Below, piece after piece: positions 17,216 to 25,879 of a stretch of 64,000 nt of DNA (its first letter is position 1; each line of letters opens with the position of its first letter). The notes beneath the pieces are model-generated. The model was not told the origin of the DNA. It worked only from the letters and a program-made list of their open reading frames with translations, and searched no databases. Source of the stretch: JAEUOS01 sp046160545 (GTDB taxonomy: Bacteria; Pseudomonadota; Gammaproteobacteria; Burkholderiales; JAEUOS01); the NCBI GenBank assembly GCA_046160545.1, contig JBJXGS010000044.1:1-64000 (forward strand). Reading direction: 5' to 3'. Made by a program: the position numbers and the translations under genes.

Positions 17216-18496
17216 ATGAAACGCGGCTTCTATACCATCATGTCGGCGCAGTTTTTCTCGTCGCTGGCCGACAACGCACTCTTTGTCGCGGCCGTCGAGC
17301 TGTTGCGCACCGGCGGCGCGCCGCAGTGGCAGCAGGCGGCGCTGGTGCCGATGTTCGCGCTCTTCTACGTGATCCTGGCGCCGTTTGTCGGCGCCTTCGC
17401 CGACGTGATCCCCAAGGGGCGCGTCATGTTCATCTCCAACATGTTGAAGGTGGTGGGCTGCCTCATGATGCTTTTTGGCGTCCACCCGCTATTGGCCTAT
17501 ACCGTTGTCGGGCTGGGCGCGGCGGCATACTCACCGGCCAAGTACGGCATCCTGACCGAGCTGCTGCCCCCGTCCCAGCTGGTCAAGGCCAACGGCTGGA
17601 TCGAAGGACTCACGATCGCTTCAATCATCCTGGGCGTGCTACTTGGCGGGCAACTGGTCGGCCGTGTGGTCGCGGACGCGCTGCTGGGCCTGAACGTGCC
17701 GTTCATCGACACCGGCATCGACACTGCTCCGGAAGCTGCGATCGCCTTCATCGTCATCTTCTACATCGTCGCGGCACTGTTCAATCTGCGCATTCCTTTG
17801 ACGGGGGCGGCGATGATCCCGCTGCCGAGCAACCCTGCCTCGCTTTTGCCGGATTTCTGGTCCTGCAACCAGCGCCTCTGGCGCGACAAGCTGGGGCAGA
17901 TTTCACTCGCCACGACGACGCTTTTCTGGGGGGTCTCGGGCAACCTGCGTTACATCGTCCTGGCCTGGGCGGCGGCGGCGCTCAATTACTCGACCACCGA
18001 AGCCTCCAGCCTGGTTGGCGTGGTCGCCATCGGCACCGCGTTCGGCGCGGTCATCGCCAGCATGCGCGTGCGTCTGGACCAGGCGCCGGGGGTCATTCCG
18101 CTCGCGGTCATGATGGGTGCGCTGGTGATTGTGCTCATTTTCATCAGGAGCGTGTGGATCGCCGCGCCATTCCTGATTCTTCTGGGGCTCATCGGAGGCT
18201 ATCTGGTGGTGCCGATGAACGCCCTCCTGCAGCATCGTGGCCACAACCTGATGGGTGCCGGGCGCTCGATCGCGGTACAGAACTTCAACGAACAGGCCTG
18301 CATTCTGGGGCTGGGCTTTCTCTACACCACTGCCACCGGCATGGGGGCTTCGGCCTTCGTTGCCATCGCCGGGTTCGGGATACTCGTCACGTTCACCATG
18401 CTCGCCATCGGGCGCTGGCACAAGAGCAACTTGCGTCACCATGGTACGGAAGTCGAGCGACTGCTCACCATCGCGCGCAGCGACAAGGTGCACTGA
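17216..18496 (+). CDS. lplT: Lysophospholipid transporter LplT (MFS)
   Basis: A 426-aa MFS-type protein with about 12 hydrophobic helices. It begins MKRGFYTIMSAQFFSSLADNAL, characteristic of LplT, which flips lysophospholipids across the inner membrane for re-acylation by Aas. No aas gene follows and no fusion is present. The ATG at 17216 is preferred over a longer open frame to 17120, because the extension lacks any hydrophobic or conserved character. The lplT-alr-radA arrangement recurs in Burkholderiales. Confidence 0.9.
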   Translation: MKRGFYTIMSAQFFSSLADNALFVAAVELLRTGGAPQWQQAALVPMFALFYVILAPFVGAFADVIPKGRVMFISNMLKVVGCLMMLFGVHPLLAYTVVGLGAAAYSPAKYGILTELLPPSQLVKANGWIEGLTIASIILGVLLGGQLVGRVVADALLGLNVPFIDTGIDTAPEAAIAFIVIFYIVAALFNLRIPLTGAAMIPLPSNPASLLPDFWSCNQRLWRDKLGQISLATTTLFWGVSGNLRYIVLAWAAAALNYSTTEASSLVGVVAIGTAFGAVIASMRVRLDQAPGVIPLAVMMGALVIVLIFIRSVWIAAPFLILLGLIGGYLVVPMNALLQHRGHNLMGAGRSIAVQNFNEQACILGLGFLYTTATGMGASAFVAIAGFGILVTFTMLAIGRWHKSNLRHHGTEVERLLTIARSDKVH

Positions 18497-18509
18497 AAAC
18501 AGCGACGCC

Positions 18510-19007
18510 TTACAGGATCACGGGCGCATCCGGCAGTTCGTTGGTGTCGCCAGCGACGGGCGGGAAATGCCGCGCCAGGAGGACGCCAATCTGCCCAACG
18601 GCCGCAAGTACGCCCTCTTCGCCCTGCCCGGACCGGAACGCCGCCCCGAGTGATGCGCAGATTTCATCCCAATGGGCCTGCGGCACGCGTTGCGCAATGC
18701 CGCGATCCGCGACGATCTCGATGGCGCGGTCCGCCAACAGCACATAAACCAGCACACCCGTGTTGCGTTCGGTGTCCCAGACACGCAGTTTCGAGAACAA
18801 CATGACCGCGCGTTCGCGCACCCGAGCATCGCGCCGCAGATAGGACCAGGGCAGAGCTGCCTCGATGCAGAAACGCACCTCACCGTCGTGTAGCCGCTCG
18901 CCTTCGGCAATCGCACGCGTGATGCGTGCCAGGGCAGCGGGCGACAATACGCGCTTGACCGAGCGTTCGTCGCGAAAGATGTGTCGCAGGATGCGTCGAT
19001 AGTTCAT
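18510..19007 (-). CDS. TPM domain protein (short, no signal peptide)
   Basis: A 165-aa product whose central part (HDGEVRFCIEAALPW...ERAVMLFSKLRVWDTERNTGVLVYVLLADRAIEIVADRGIA) is a TPM domain, related to the TPM_phosphatase family. No signal peptide or Gly-rich tail is seen. It lies 5 bp after a larger signal-peptide-bearing TPM protein and LemA, a recurrent trio of unresolved envelope function. A phosphatase role has been proposed for plant TPM relatives but is not established for this branch. Confidence 0.85.
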   Translation of the reverse strand: MNYRRILRHIFRDERSVKRVLSPAALARITRAIAEGERLHDGEVRFCIEAALPWSYLRRDARVRERAVMLFSKLRVWDTERNTGVLVYVLLADRAIEIVADRGIAQRVPQAHWDEICASLGAAFRSGQGEEGVLAAVGQIGVLLARHFPPVAGDTNELPDAPVIL

Positions 19008-19012
19008 GCCGG

Positions 19013-19918
19013 CTAGTCGCCCCCTCCCCCGCTGTCGCCTCCGTCACCCCAGCCGCCGGACGCTCCGCCACCGCTGAAGTCTCCGCCCCCACCCGACGAA
19101 AACCCGCCCGAGCCGCTTCCGGAACTCGATCCGTAACTGCCCGAGGTCGAAGGCAGCCAATTGCCTCGCCCGGCTCGCGAGCCGCGCCCGACCAATAGAA
19201 ACAAGCCTGCGAGCAGGGCCACGATCACCCCGATCAGCACGCTGCCGCCGACAAACCAGGCGATTCCTCCTGCCAGGCCGCCCCCCAGGAATGAGCCCGC
19301 GGTGCGGCCAAGCAGAGCTCTGAAAACTGCCCCGCCGACGAAGAGCGCGACCAGTCCGATCATGAGCCAGGACTCGATCTGGTCGGCTTGCGCACCTTCA
19401 CTTGGTCGCGCGCCTGGCGCCGGCACGTCGCCCTCGATGCGCTTGAAGATGGCGTCCAGGCCCGCGCCGATACCGCCAGCGAAGTCGCCCTGTGCGAGAC
19501 GCGGCGCGATGGCTTCGCGAATGATCTGCTTGGCCGCCAGGTCGGGAACGGCGCCTTCAAGCGCGCGCGCAACGTCGATGCGCATGCGGCGGTCGTCCTT
19601 GGCCACCACCATGAGGAGGCCGTCGCCTACCCCGGCGCGACCAATCTTCCAAATATCGCCCACCCGGTGCGCAAAGTCTTCGATCGGTTCCGGTCGTGTA
19701 CTGGCCACTATCAGTACCACGATCTGACTGCCGTGGGCCTTCTCGAACGCTGCCAGACGCCCTTCCAGGTCGGCGCGTTGTGCCTCGCTCAAGGTGCGTG
19801 TCTGGTCGATGACACGTGCGGTCAGGACCGGTACCGGCAGCAGGTCCTGTGCCGGTGCGCTGGTCCCGGCGGCCAGCGCCGCGATCGCAAACAGCGATGC
19901 GATGAATTGGCGCCACAT
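19013..19918 (-). CDS. TPM domain membrane protein (YgcG-like)
   Basis: A 301-aa product with a signal peptide (about 1-24, ending APAQ), a periplasmic TPM domain (about 28-160, TARVIDQTRTLSEAQR...), hydrophobic segments (about 195-245) and a C-terminal low-complexity tail of Gly and Ser, typical of YgcG-type proteins. It is 26 bp downstream of lemA and 5 bp upstream of the second TPM gene. The three are likely co-expressed and may act together at the inner membrane. Confidence 0.88.
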   Translation of the reverse strand: MWRQFIASLFAIAALAAGTSAPAQDLLPVPVLTARVIDQTRTLSEAQRADLEGRLAAFEKAHGSQIVVLIVASTRPEPIEDFAHRVGDIWKIGRAGVGDGLLMVVAKDDRRMRIDVARALEGAVPDLAAKQIIREAIAPRLAQGDFAGGIGAGLDAIFKRIEGDVPAPGARPSEGAQADQIESWLMIGLVALFVGGAVFRALLGRTAGSFLGGGLAGGIAWFVGGSVLIGVIVALLAGLFLLVGRGSRAGRGNWLPSTSGSYGSSSGSGSGGFSSGGGGDFSGGGASGGWGDGGDSGGGGD

Positions 19919-19944
19919 GGCCGCTTGTGCGAAGCTCGCGACGC

Positions 19945-20550
19945 CTACTTCTTCCCGTCCGGCTTGTCGAAGTTGATGACCGGTGCGGTGGAGATCGCCT
20001 TTTCGTTGTCCACCGTCAGTGTCGCCTTGACCTGGTAGCTGAACACCATCGCAGTCAGGTTGGTCGGGAACTGGCGTGCCAGAACGTTGTAACTTTGCAC
20101 GCCCTTGATGTACTTGTCGCGGGCGATGTTGATGCGGTTCTCGGTGCCCTCAAGCGTCGTGCGCAGATCGCGAAAGGCCTGGTTTGCCTTGAGGTTGGGA
20201 TAGTTCTCGACCACGACCATGAGGCGTGACAGCGCGCCGCTCAACTCGCCCTGTGCGGCCTGGAATTTCTGCATCGCTGCCGGGTCGTTGACCAGTTCCG
20301 GCGTCGCCTGGACCGAAGTCGCGCGCGAGCGGGCTTCGATGACACGCGTTAAGGTCTCCTGTTCGAAATTCGCTTCACCCTTGACGGTGGCGACGATGCT
20401 GGGAATCAGGTCGGCGCGCCGCTGGTACTGGGCCAGCACCCCGGCCCAGTCGGCCTTGACCTGCTCATCGAGGCGCTGGAAATCGTTGTAGCCGCAGCCG
20501 CCCAGCAACACGGCAAACGAGGCGGTCAGGATGATGAGGAGGCGGCGCAT
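19945..20550 (-). CDS. lemA: LemA family lipoprotein
   Basis: A 201-aa product from the ATG at 20550, with an AAGGAACC ribosome-binding site. The lipobox LLGGC places Cys19 as the lipidation site; a helical LemA domain follows (FQRLDEQVKADWAGVLAQYQRRADLIPSIVATVKGEA). LemA proteins have a long antiparallel helical bundle and unknown function. The frame extends upstream to 20907 but there overlaps the glycosylase gene in another frame. It heads the lemA-TPM-TPM trio. Confidence 0.93.
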   Translation of the reverse strand: MRRLLIILTASFAVLLGGCGYNDFQRLDEQVKADWAGVLAQYQRRADLIPSIVATVKGEANFEQETLTRVIEARSRATSVQATPELVNDPAAMQKFQAAQGELSGALSRLMVVVENYPNLKANQAFRDLRTTLEGTENRINIARDKYIKGVQSYNVLARQFPTNLTAMVFSYQVKATLTVDNEKAISTAPVINFDKPDGKK

Positions 20551-20630
20551 GGTCGGTTCCTTGAAGGGATGAGAATGGTGGTCGGGGGTGACGGTTGTGC
20601 AGCGCGCAACTTTGGCGTCCCCGTCGACCG

Positions 20631-21341
20631 TCAGGTGGAGGCAGCACGGCCGGATTGCAAGCGCCGGTCGACTGCGCGTGCGAAAAGCATGTCTTCCCAG
20701 GCGCGTGCCTTGTCCAAGGGCGTGCGCAGCAGATAGGCCGGGTGATAAGTGACGATTGCGGGGGTGGCGCCGACCTGGTGTACCCGGCCGCGCATGGAGG
20801 CGATCGAAGCTTCCGATTCGAGCAGGGTCTGCGCGGCGAATCGTCCCATCAGCACAAGCAGGCGCGGCTTGATCAGCGCCACCTGGCGCGTCAGGTAAGG
20901 AGCACATCGTGCAACTTCCTCAGGCGCCGGATTGCGATTGCCCGGCGGGCGGCACTTGAGCACATTGGCGATGTAGACATCGCGTTCGCGCTTGAGCGCA
21001 AGCGCAGCGAGCATCGCGTCGAGCAGTCGGCCGGCTTGACCAACGAAGGGCTCGCCGCGCTCATCCTCTTCGGCGCCTGGTGCCTCGCCTACGATCATCC
21101 ACGCTGCCTGACGATTGCCAACACCAAACACCGTGTTCTTGCGGCTGCCGCACAGTCCGCAGGCGGTGCAGGCCGCGACCGACGTCGCCAGTTCGGGCCA
21201 GTCCAAGCCGGCGATGTTTGAGGTGCGGTCGGGCACGGCGGCGTCGGCCGGTGGTGCTCGGCCACCATCCGCCTGCGGCGCCCGGCGCAGCTTCCAGATC
21301 GGGCCCAGGCCCAGTTCGGCCAATACGGCGTCGCGGTTCAT
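20631..21341 (-). CDS. Uracil-DNA glycosylase, family 4 ([4Fe-4S])
   Basis: A 236-aa product. Cys58/61/64 (CTACGLC), Cys130 (VLKCRPPGNR) and Cys146 supply candidate ligands for the family-4 Fe-S cluster. Motif GEAPGAEEDERGEPFVGQAG (about 85-104) forms the uracil pocket, and TYHPAYLLR carries the conserved His200. It removes uracil from DNA. An N-terminal extension of about 45 residues precedes the catalytic domain, as is common in betaproteobacterial homologues. The start overlaps the rimI stop by 4 nt. Confidence 0.93.
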   Translation of the reverse strand: MNRDAVLAELGLGPIWKLRRAPQADGGRAPPADAAVPDRTSNIAGLDWPELATSVAACTACGLCGSRKNTVFGVGNRQAAWMIVGEAPGAEEDERGEPFVGQAGRLLDAMLAALALKRERDVYIANVLKCRPPGNRNPAPEEVARCAPYLTRQVALIKPRLLVLMGRFAAQTLLESEASIASMRGRVHQVGATPAIVTYHPAYLLRTPLDKARAWEDMLFARAVDRRLQSGRAAST

Positions 21342-21802
21342 AGCTTGCGCGCCAGCACCAGCGCGTCCTCGCGCCCCGGCATCGCTGGGTAGTACCCGCG
21401 CCGCAGGCCGACCTGCTCGTAGCCGGCCCGTGCATAGAGGGCACGGCCGGCCTGGTTGCTGGGGCGCACCTCAAGAAGCATCGATTGCGCGCCATGCCCA
21501 CGCGCCGAACTCTCCAGGGCCGCCAGAAACTGCGTGCCGTGGCCGCGCCGCTGCGCGCTACTTGCGATCGAGAGGTTGAGCAAATGCGCCTCGTCGATCG
21601 CAAACATGACGACCGCATAGCCGATCAGGCCGTCATTGCCGACATAGAGCCAGCAGCTGTAGCCAGCGGCCAGCGAGTCAGAGAAGTTTCCGCGTGTCCA
21701 CGGAAAGGGATAGATCTCGTTCTCGATTGCGAGCACGGTATCCAGATCCCGCGGGGTCAGCGGCGCCAGCCGCGGTACTTCGGGCCGCAGGACTGCGCTC
21801 AT
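21338..21802 (-). CDS. rimI: Ribosomal protein S18 alanine N-acetyltransferase RimI (GNAT)
   Basis: A 154-aa GNAT-fold protein with the acetyl-CoA loop QRRGHGTQFLAAL (about 83-95) and the typical start around LDTVLAIENEIYPFPWTRGNF. RimI acetylates the N-terminal alanine of ribosomal protein S18. Four-nt overlaps join it to tsaB upstream and the glycosylase downstream. The tsaB-rimI pairing is widely conserved and supports the assignment over a generic GNAT. Confidence 0.92.
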   Translation of the reverse strand: MSAVLRPEVPRLAPLTPRDLDTVLAIENEIYPFPWTRGNFSDSLAAGYSCWLYVGNDGLIGYAVVMFAIDEAHLLNLSIASSAQRRGHGTQFLAALESSARGHGAQSMLLEVRPSNQAGRALYARAGYEQVGLRRGYYPAMPGREDALVLARKL

Positions 21803-22488
21803 GCCGCGCGCGCCGCTCGCCGCGCGGCCTGTTCCCGCACGTCAAGAGCGACCTTGTCACGCAGATAGAGAGGCGCGGCGAGAGCAGCATCGACGCCCTG
21901 ACCGAGCGCCAGGCGCGCTGCGCCGAGCGAGGCGACCGCCTCCGCCCCGGGATAGGCGTCGCGGCGCATCTCTGATGCATCAATGCGCGCCAGCTGCTCC
22001 ACTGCAAGCGCTTTAAGGCCGCTGCCGACGGCCACCCAAGGGCCATGCGGCAGCGGTGGCGCTTGCGTGTCGGCCAGGCAAGGCGCAACGATGTCCTGCC
22101 ACTGGTCGCCGGCACGTTCGTAGGCCGCCACATAGACTTGACCCATGCGTGCATCGATGCAGGCGTAAACGCGGGTCGCAGCGGCTGCCTCGGCCAGGGC
22201 CTCAAGTGACACAACGGGTGCAATCGGAATATCGCGCGCCATGGCCATGCCTTGGGCTACGCTCACCGCGATACGCACGCCTGTGAAGGCTCCGGGCCCG
22301 ACGCCACAGGCGAGTCCGTCGAGTTGGGCGCACCCAAGCTGGGCAACGGCAAGGAGCTCTTCCACCATGGCCAGCAAATGATCTGAGTGTCCGCGTGCTC
22401 CGGCGCGCGACAGCGTGCGGCACTCGCCATCGATCCACAGGGCGACCGAGGCGGTTTCACTCGAGGTTTCGAGCGCCAGGACGCGCAT
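21799..22488 (-). CDS. tsaB: tRNA threonylcarbamoyladenosine biosynthesis protein TsaB
   Basis: A 229-aa product from the ATG at 22488, beginning MRVLALETSSETASVALW, the ASKHA-fold start of TsaB. GVGPGAFTGVRIAVSVAQGMA (about 65-85) is the family signature. TsaB works with TsaC, TsaD and TsaE to make t6A37 in ANN-decoding tRNAs. A TTG five codons upstream is also possible but has no advantage. It is followed by rimI with an ATGA overlap. Confidence 0.93.
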   Translation of the reverse strand: MRVLALETSSETASVALWIDGECRTLSRAGARGHSDHLLAMVEELLAVAQLGCAQLDGLACGVGPGAFTGVRIAVSVAQGMAMARDIPIAPVVSLEALAEAAAATRVYACIDARMGQVYVAAYERAGDQWQDIVAPCLADTQAPPLPHGPWVAVGSGLKALAVEQLARIDASEMRRDAYPGAEAVASLGAARLALGQGVDAALAAPLYLRDKVALDVREQAARRAARAA

Positions 22489-22528
22489 CGCAGGGCCAGC
22501 CAATACAAAGGTTCGAGTATAGCGACCC

Positions 22529-22783
22529 CTAGCCGAAGGGATTGTCGTCGCCAGCCTCGCGGCGGGCGCGCCCGGCCGCCCGGCCGGTGAACTCGTCCTC
22601 GATGTTGTCGCGAAAGTAACTCCAGGGCGCCGCGCTTTCCATGAAGCGGCGCGCGATCTCGCGACCGACGCCGCTGTACTCGATCAGCCGCCCGTCGCTG
22701 AATTCGATCGTGAGCACGCGCCGCGCCGCGTCATAGTCGGCAGCCTTGAGAGTTCCGCCGGAAAGGGCCTTGCGCTCGCTCAC
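22529..22783 (-). CDS. KTSC domain protein
   Basis: An 84-aa product from the GTG at 22783, which overlaps the preceding VWA stop as GTGA. The core (DYDAARRVLTIEFSDGRLIEYSGV...FMESAAPWSYFRDNI) is the KTSC domain, found alone or at the end of lysyl-tRNA synthetases and other proteins. Function is unknown. The basic tail GRARREAG is unconserved. Its position between the MoxR/VWA genes and tsaB is probably operon packing rather than functional linkage. Confidence 0.8.
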   Translation of the reverse strand: MSERKALSGGTLKAADYDAARRVLTIEFSDGRLIEYSGVGREIARRFMESAAPWSYFRDNIEDEFTGRAAGRARREAGDDNPFG

Positions 22784-23820
22784 AGGATGCGATTGAACCA
22801 ATACAGGGACAAGAGACCGGCCAGGACGGCAAGCAAGGCGCCGGCGGCAGCGAATAGCGCGCCAATTTCGGTTTCCTTTTTCTCGAATACGAGGCGCGAA
22901 CTGAGTTTTTCGTAGACCTTCTTCAGGTCGACCGCATTGCCGGCAAAGTAATAGTCACCGCGGGTCGTGTCGGCGATCTGCTTCAAGGTGGCTTCGTCGA
23001 GCCTGACGCGCATCGACCATCCTTCGAAGCCGATGGTTTCACCCTTGGGCGTACCCACCCCAACGGTGAAAATGCGCACCCCGCGCTCGGCCGCCATCTT
23101 GGTCGCGGCCAGCGGATCAGGGCCGGTGGTGCGCTCGCCATCGGTCAGGAGAATGATTGCGCCGTGCGTGTAGGAACCGGGCGGTACCGGCTCGACCTGC
23201 TTGGGCTGCTTTTTCGGCACCCGCCATGGGGAATTGCGCCAAGGGTCCCCACCAAAGACAAAGGAGGTCACATCGATGCCGGCATCCGGGAACAATGCCG
23301 AGAGCGAAAGCACGATTCCGCTGCCCAGCGCCGTGCCACGCTGCAGCGAAAACCGGTCGATGGCGTCGATCGCATCCTGACGGTTCTGGGTCGGATACTG
23401 GACGATCTGGGCAGTAGCAGCGAAGGAGACGATGCCAACACGCACGTGCCGCGGCTGATCGGCGATGAATGCCTTGGCCGCTTCCTGGGCCGCGACCAGG
23501 CGACTGGGCTTGACGTCAGTGGCACGCATGCTGCCCGAGACATCCATGGCCAGGATGACGGTCTCGTGCTGGGTCGGCAGCGACAACACCGCCACCGGCC
23601 GTGCCAGTGCAGCGATGAGCGCACCGACTGCCACGAGCAGTATCGATGCTGGCACATGGCGCCGCCACGTAGCGCCGCCACTCAGCGCGGCACGAATCAA
23701 GGCCAGGTTGGAGTAGGCCAGTGCGCCGCCCCGCTTGCGCTTCAATGCAGCGAAGTACCAAGTGACCAGCAGCGGCAGGAGCAGGTAGAGCCAGAGAAAC
23801 TGTGGCCAGAGGAATTTCAT
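22780..23820 (-). CDS. VWA domain membrane protein (BatA-like)
   Basis: A 346-aa product. Two N-terminal transmembrane segments (about 4-24 and 58-75) precede a von Willebrand A domain with the MIDAS motif DVSGS (Asp93) and a later TDGE. A C-terminal helix (about 320-340) re-enters the membrane. This is the Bacteroides aerotolerance (BatA) layout, usually encoded with MoxR and DUF58 proteins as here. These systems are thought to assist metal insertion or assembly of target proteins, but the client is unknown. It overlaps DUF58 upstream and KTSC downstream by 4 nt. Confidence 0.92.
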   Translation of the reverse strand: MKFLWPQFLWLYLLLPLLVTWYFAALKRKRGGALAYSNLALIRAALSGGATWRRHVPASILLVAVGALIAALARPVAVLSLPTQHETVILAMDVSGSMRATDVKPSRLVAAQEAAKAFIADQPRHVRVGIVSFAATAQIVQYPTQNRQDAIDAIDRFSLQRGTALGSGIVLSLSALFPDAGIDVTSFVFGGDPWRNSPWRVPKKQPKQVEPVPPGSYTHGAIILLTDGERTTGPDPLAATKMAAERGVRIFTVGVGTPKGETIGFEGWSMRVRLDEATLKQIADTTRGDYYFAGNAVDLKKVYEKLSSRLVFEKKETEIGALFAAAGALLAVLAGLLSLYWFNRIL

Positions 23821-24848
23821 GATGCCAGCGCCAGGTGGTGCGGCAGGCCGCCTGCCGCCAGCTGACTTCGACGCTTGCGCAGATCGGCAAAGCGCATGAT
23901 TGCGTCAATCAGTGCATCGTCGGTGGCAAGCTCCAGCACGTCGACCTGGGCTGCGCTGAAACTGCGACGCAGGGATTCTTCGCGGCGCGACGCGGCGGCC
24001 GCGAAGCGCCGGCGAAAGGCGGCGTCGGAAGTGTCGACGTAGAGCGCCTCGCCTGATTCCGAATCGCGCATCATCACCAGCCCCAGGTCAGGCAGGTCCA
24101 TTTCCAGCGGATCGTACAGGCGCACGGCGACCACCTCGTGACGCTCGACCAAGCGTGCCATGGCCTTCTCCCAGCCGGGTGTGCTGATGAAGTCCGAAAT
24201 CACAAACACCAGCGAACGGCGCGGCACGAAGCGCGCCGCATTGCGCAGGAATTCACCCAGGTCGGTTCGGCCGGAGTGCTCCATCTCGGGACGGTTCAAG
24301 ATACTGTGCAACAGGTGCAGCACGTGACGTCGGCCGCTCGCAGCCGGAATGACCTGGTCGACACAGTCCCCATACAGCATGGCACCCACGCGATTGCCCG
24401 AGCGTGCCAGCGCGCGCGCCAGCACCGCTACGAATTCGGCGGTGAGGGCACTCTTGCGCACCTGATCGGAACCAAATTCGACCGATGGCGACAGGTCAAG
24501 CAGGAACCACGCGGTGACCTCACGGTCTTCGTGGAATTGGCGCACGTAGGGTGTGCCCTGCCGCGCGGTGACGTTCCAGTCGATATGGCGCACGTCGTCG
24601 TTGAACTGGTACTCGCGCAGGTCCGCCAGGTCAAGGCCGAATCCGCGGAACAGGGTCCGGTAGTTGCCGTGGATGGCGCCGTCGAGGCGCCGCAACACGG
24701 TCCATTCGAGACGGCGCAACATCGCCTCGGCGCCACCGCCGGCCACTCCGGCGCGCGCCGGTGCGCTGCCAGCGGCAGGCGAGGATGCGCCGGCAGCGCC
24801 CCGGCCCGGAGAGGTAGCCGCTTGCGCGTCTTCAGGCCGCCTGGGCAT
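23817..24848 (-). CDS. DUF58 domain protein
   Basis: A 343-aa product. The DUF58 signature is FNDDVRHIDWNVTARQGTPYVRQFHEDREV, followed by a VWA-like fold (LLDLSPSVEFG). The N-terminal 40 residues are Ala/Pro/Gly-rich and probably disordered. It is the standard partner of MoxR and VWA proteins. The ATG at 24848 overlaps moxR by 17 nt, so the two are translationally coupled. Confidence 0.92.
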   Translation of the reverse strand: MPRRPEDAQAATSPGRGAAGASSPAAGSAPARAGVAGGGAEAMLRRLEWTVLRRLDGAIHGNYRTLFRGFGLDLADLREYQFNDDVRHIDWNVTARQGTPYVRQFHEDREVTAWFLLDLSPSVEFGSDQVRKSALTAEFVAVLARALARSGNRVGAMLYGDCVDQVIPAASGRRHVLHLLHSILNRPEMEHSGRTDLGEFLRNAARFVPRRSLVFVISDFISTPGWEKAMARLVERHEVVAVRLYDPLEMDLPDLGLVMMRDSESGEALYVDTSDAAFRRRFAAAASRREESLRRSFSAAQVDVLELATDDALIDAIMRFADLRKRRSQLAAGGLPHHLALAS

Positions 24849-25830
24849 AGGATTCGAGCGGCTTTTGCGGCGCCGGGATCTTGCGCATGACAGCCTCGAC
24901 GATCTTGTCGGCGCTCATCGATTCGGACAACGCTTCGTAGGTCAGTACCAGGCGATGCCGGAACACGTCGGGCACCAGGTCGATGACATCCTCGGGCAGC
25001 GCATAGCTGCGGCCGCGCAGAAAACCCAGCGCGCGCGCCGCCTCGATCAAATTGATCGGTGCACGCGGTGAGACGCCGAAGGAAAGAAAACGCGCCAGTT
25101 CAGGCATGCCATGCTTGGCAGGATCGCGCGTTGCCGCCGCTAGCTTGACCGCGTATTGCATAAGCGACGGCTCGACATACCCTGCCCGGCACTCGCGCTG
25201 CAAGTCGCCCAGTTGCGCCGTGCTGGCCACCGCCGCCACCGCCTGCTGCACTGCCGCGGTCACCCGGTCGACGATGACGAATTCTTCCTCTTCGGTCGGA
25301 TATCCGACCAGAACCTTCATCATGAAGCGGTCCACCTGCGCTTCCGGCAGCGGGTAGGTGCCTTCGGTTTCGATGGGATTCTGCGTCGCCATGACCAGAA
25401 ACGGCTGCGGTACCTTATGGGTCTCACCGGCGATGGTCACCTGGTATTCCTGCATGACTTCAAGCAGGGCGCTCTGCACCTTGGCGGGAGCACGGTTGAT
25501 CTCGTCTGCCAGGAGCAGGTTGCAAAACACCGGACCCAGGGCGGTCGCGAACTCGCCGGTCTTCTGGTTGTAGATGCGCGTGCCGACCAGGTCGGCCGGC
25601 ACCAGGTCGGGGGTGAACTGGATGCGCTTGAAGCTGCCCGAAAGTGCGCGCGCCAGGGTCTTGACCGTAAGTGTCTTCGCCAGTCCGGGGACGCCCTCGA
25701 CCAGCAGGTGACCCTGGGCCAGCATCGCGACCAGCACTCGTTCCAGGAAGTGGTCCTGCCCCACCACGACCTTCTTCACTTCATAGAGAAGACGCTCCAT
25801 CATCGGGGCTTGGGTTTCGGGTGCTTGCAT
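24832..25830 (-). CDS. MoxR family AAA+ ATPase
   Basis: A 332-aa product from the ATG at 25830, preceded by AAGGAATCCC. Walker A GVPGLAKT (46-53) and Walker B with DEINRAPAKVQSALLEVMQE identify the MoxR branch of AAA+ ATPases. A lid domain follows (FGVSPRAPINLIEAARALGFLRG). Together with DUF58 and VWA it forms a probable chaperone module. It is 49 bp after an HtrA-like protease gene, probably in the same transcript. Confidence 0.93.
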   Translation of the reverse strand: MQAPETQAPMMERLLYEVKKVVVGQDHFLERVLVAMLAQGHLLVEGVPGLAKTLTVKTLARALSGSFKRIQFTPDLVPADLVGTRIYNQKTGEFATALGPVFCNLLLADEINRAPAKVQSALLEVMQEYQVTIAGETHKVPQPFLVMATQNPIETEGTYPLPEAQVDRFMMKVLVGYPTEEEEFVIVDRVTAAVQQAVAAVASTAQLGDLQRECRAGYVEPSLMQYAVKLAAATRDPAKHGMPELARFLSFGVSPRAPINLIEAARALGFLRGRSYALPEDVIDLVPDVFRHRLVLTYEALSESMSADKIVEAVMRKIPAPQKPLESYAQAA

Positions 25831-25879
25831 GGGATTCCTTAATCGAAAGTTGGAGCCGGAATTTCCCGGCAAGGTAGTG

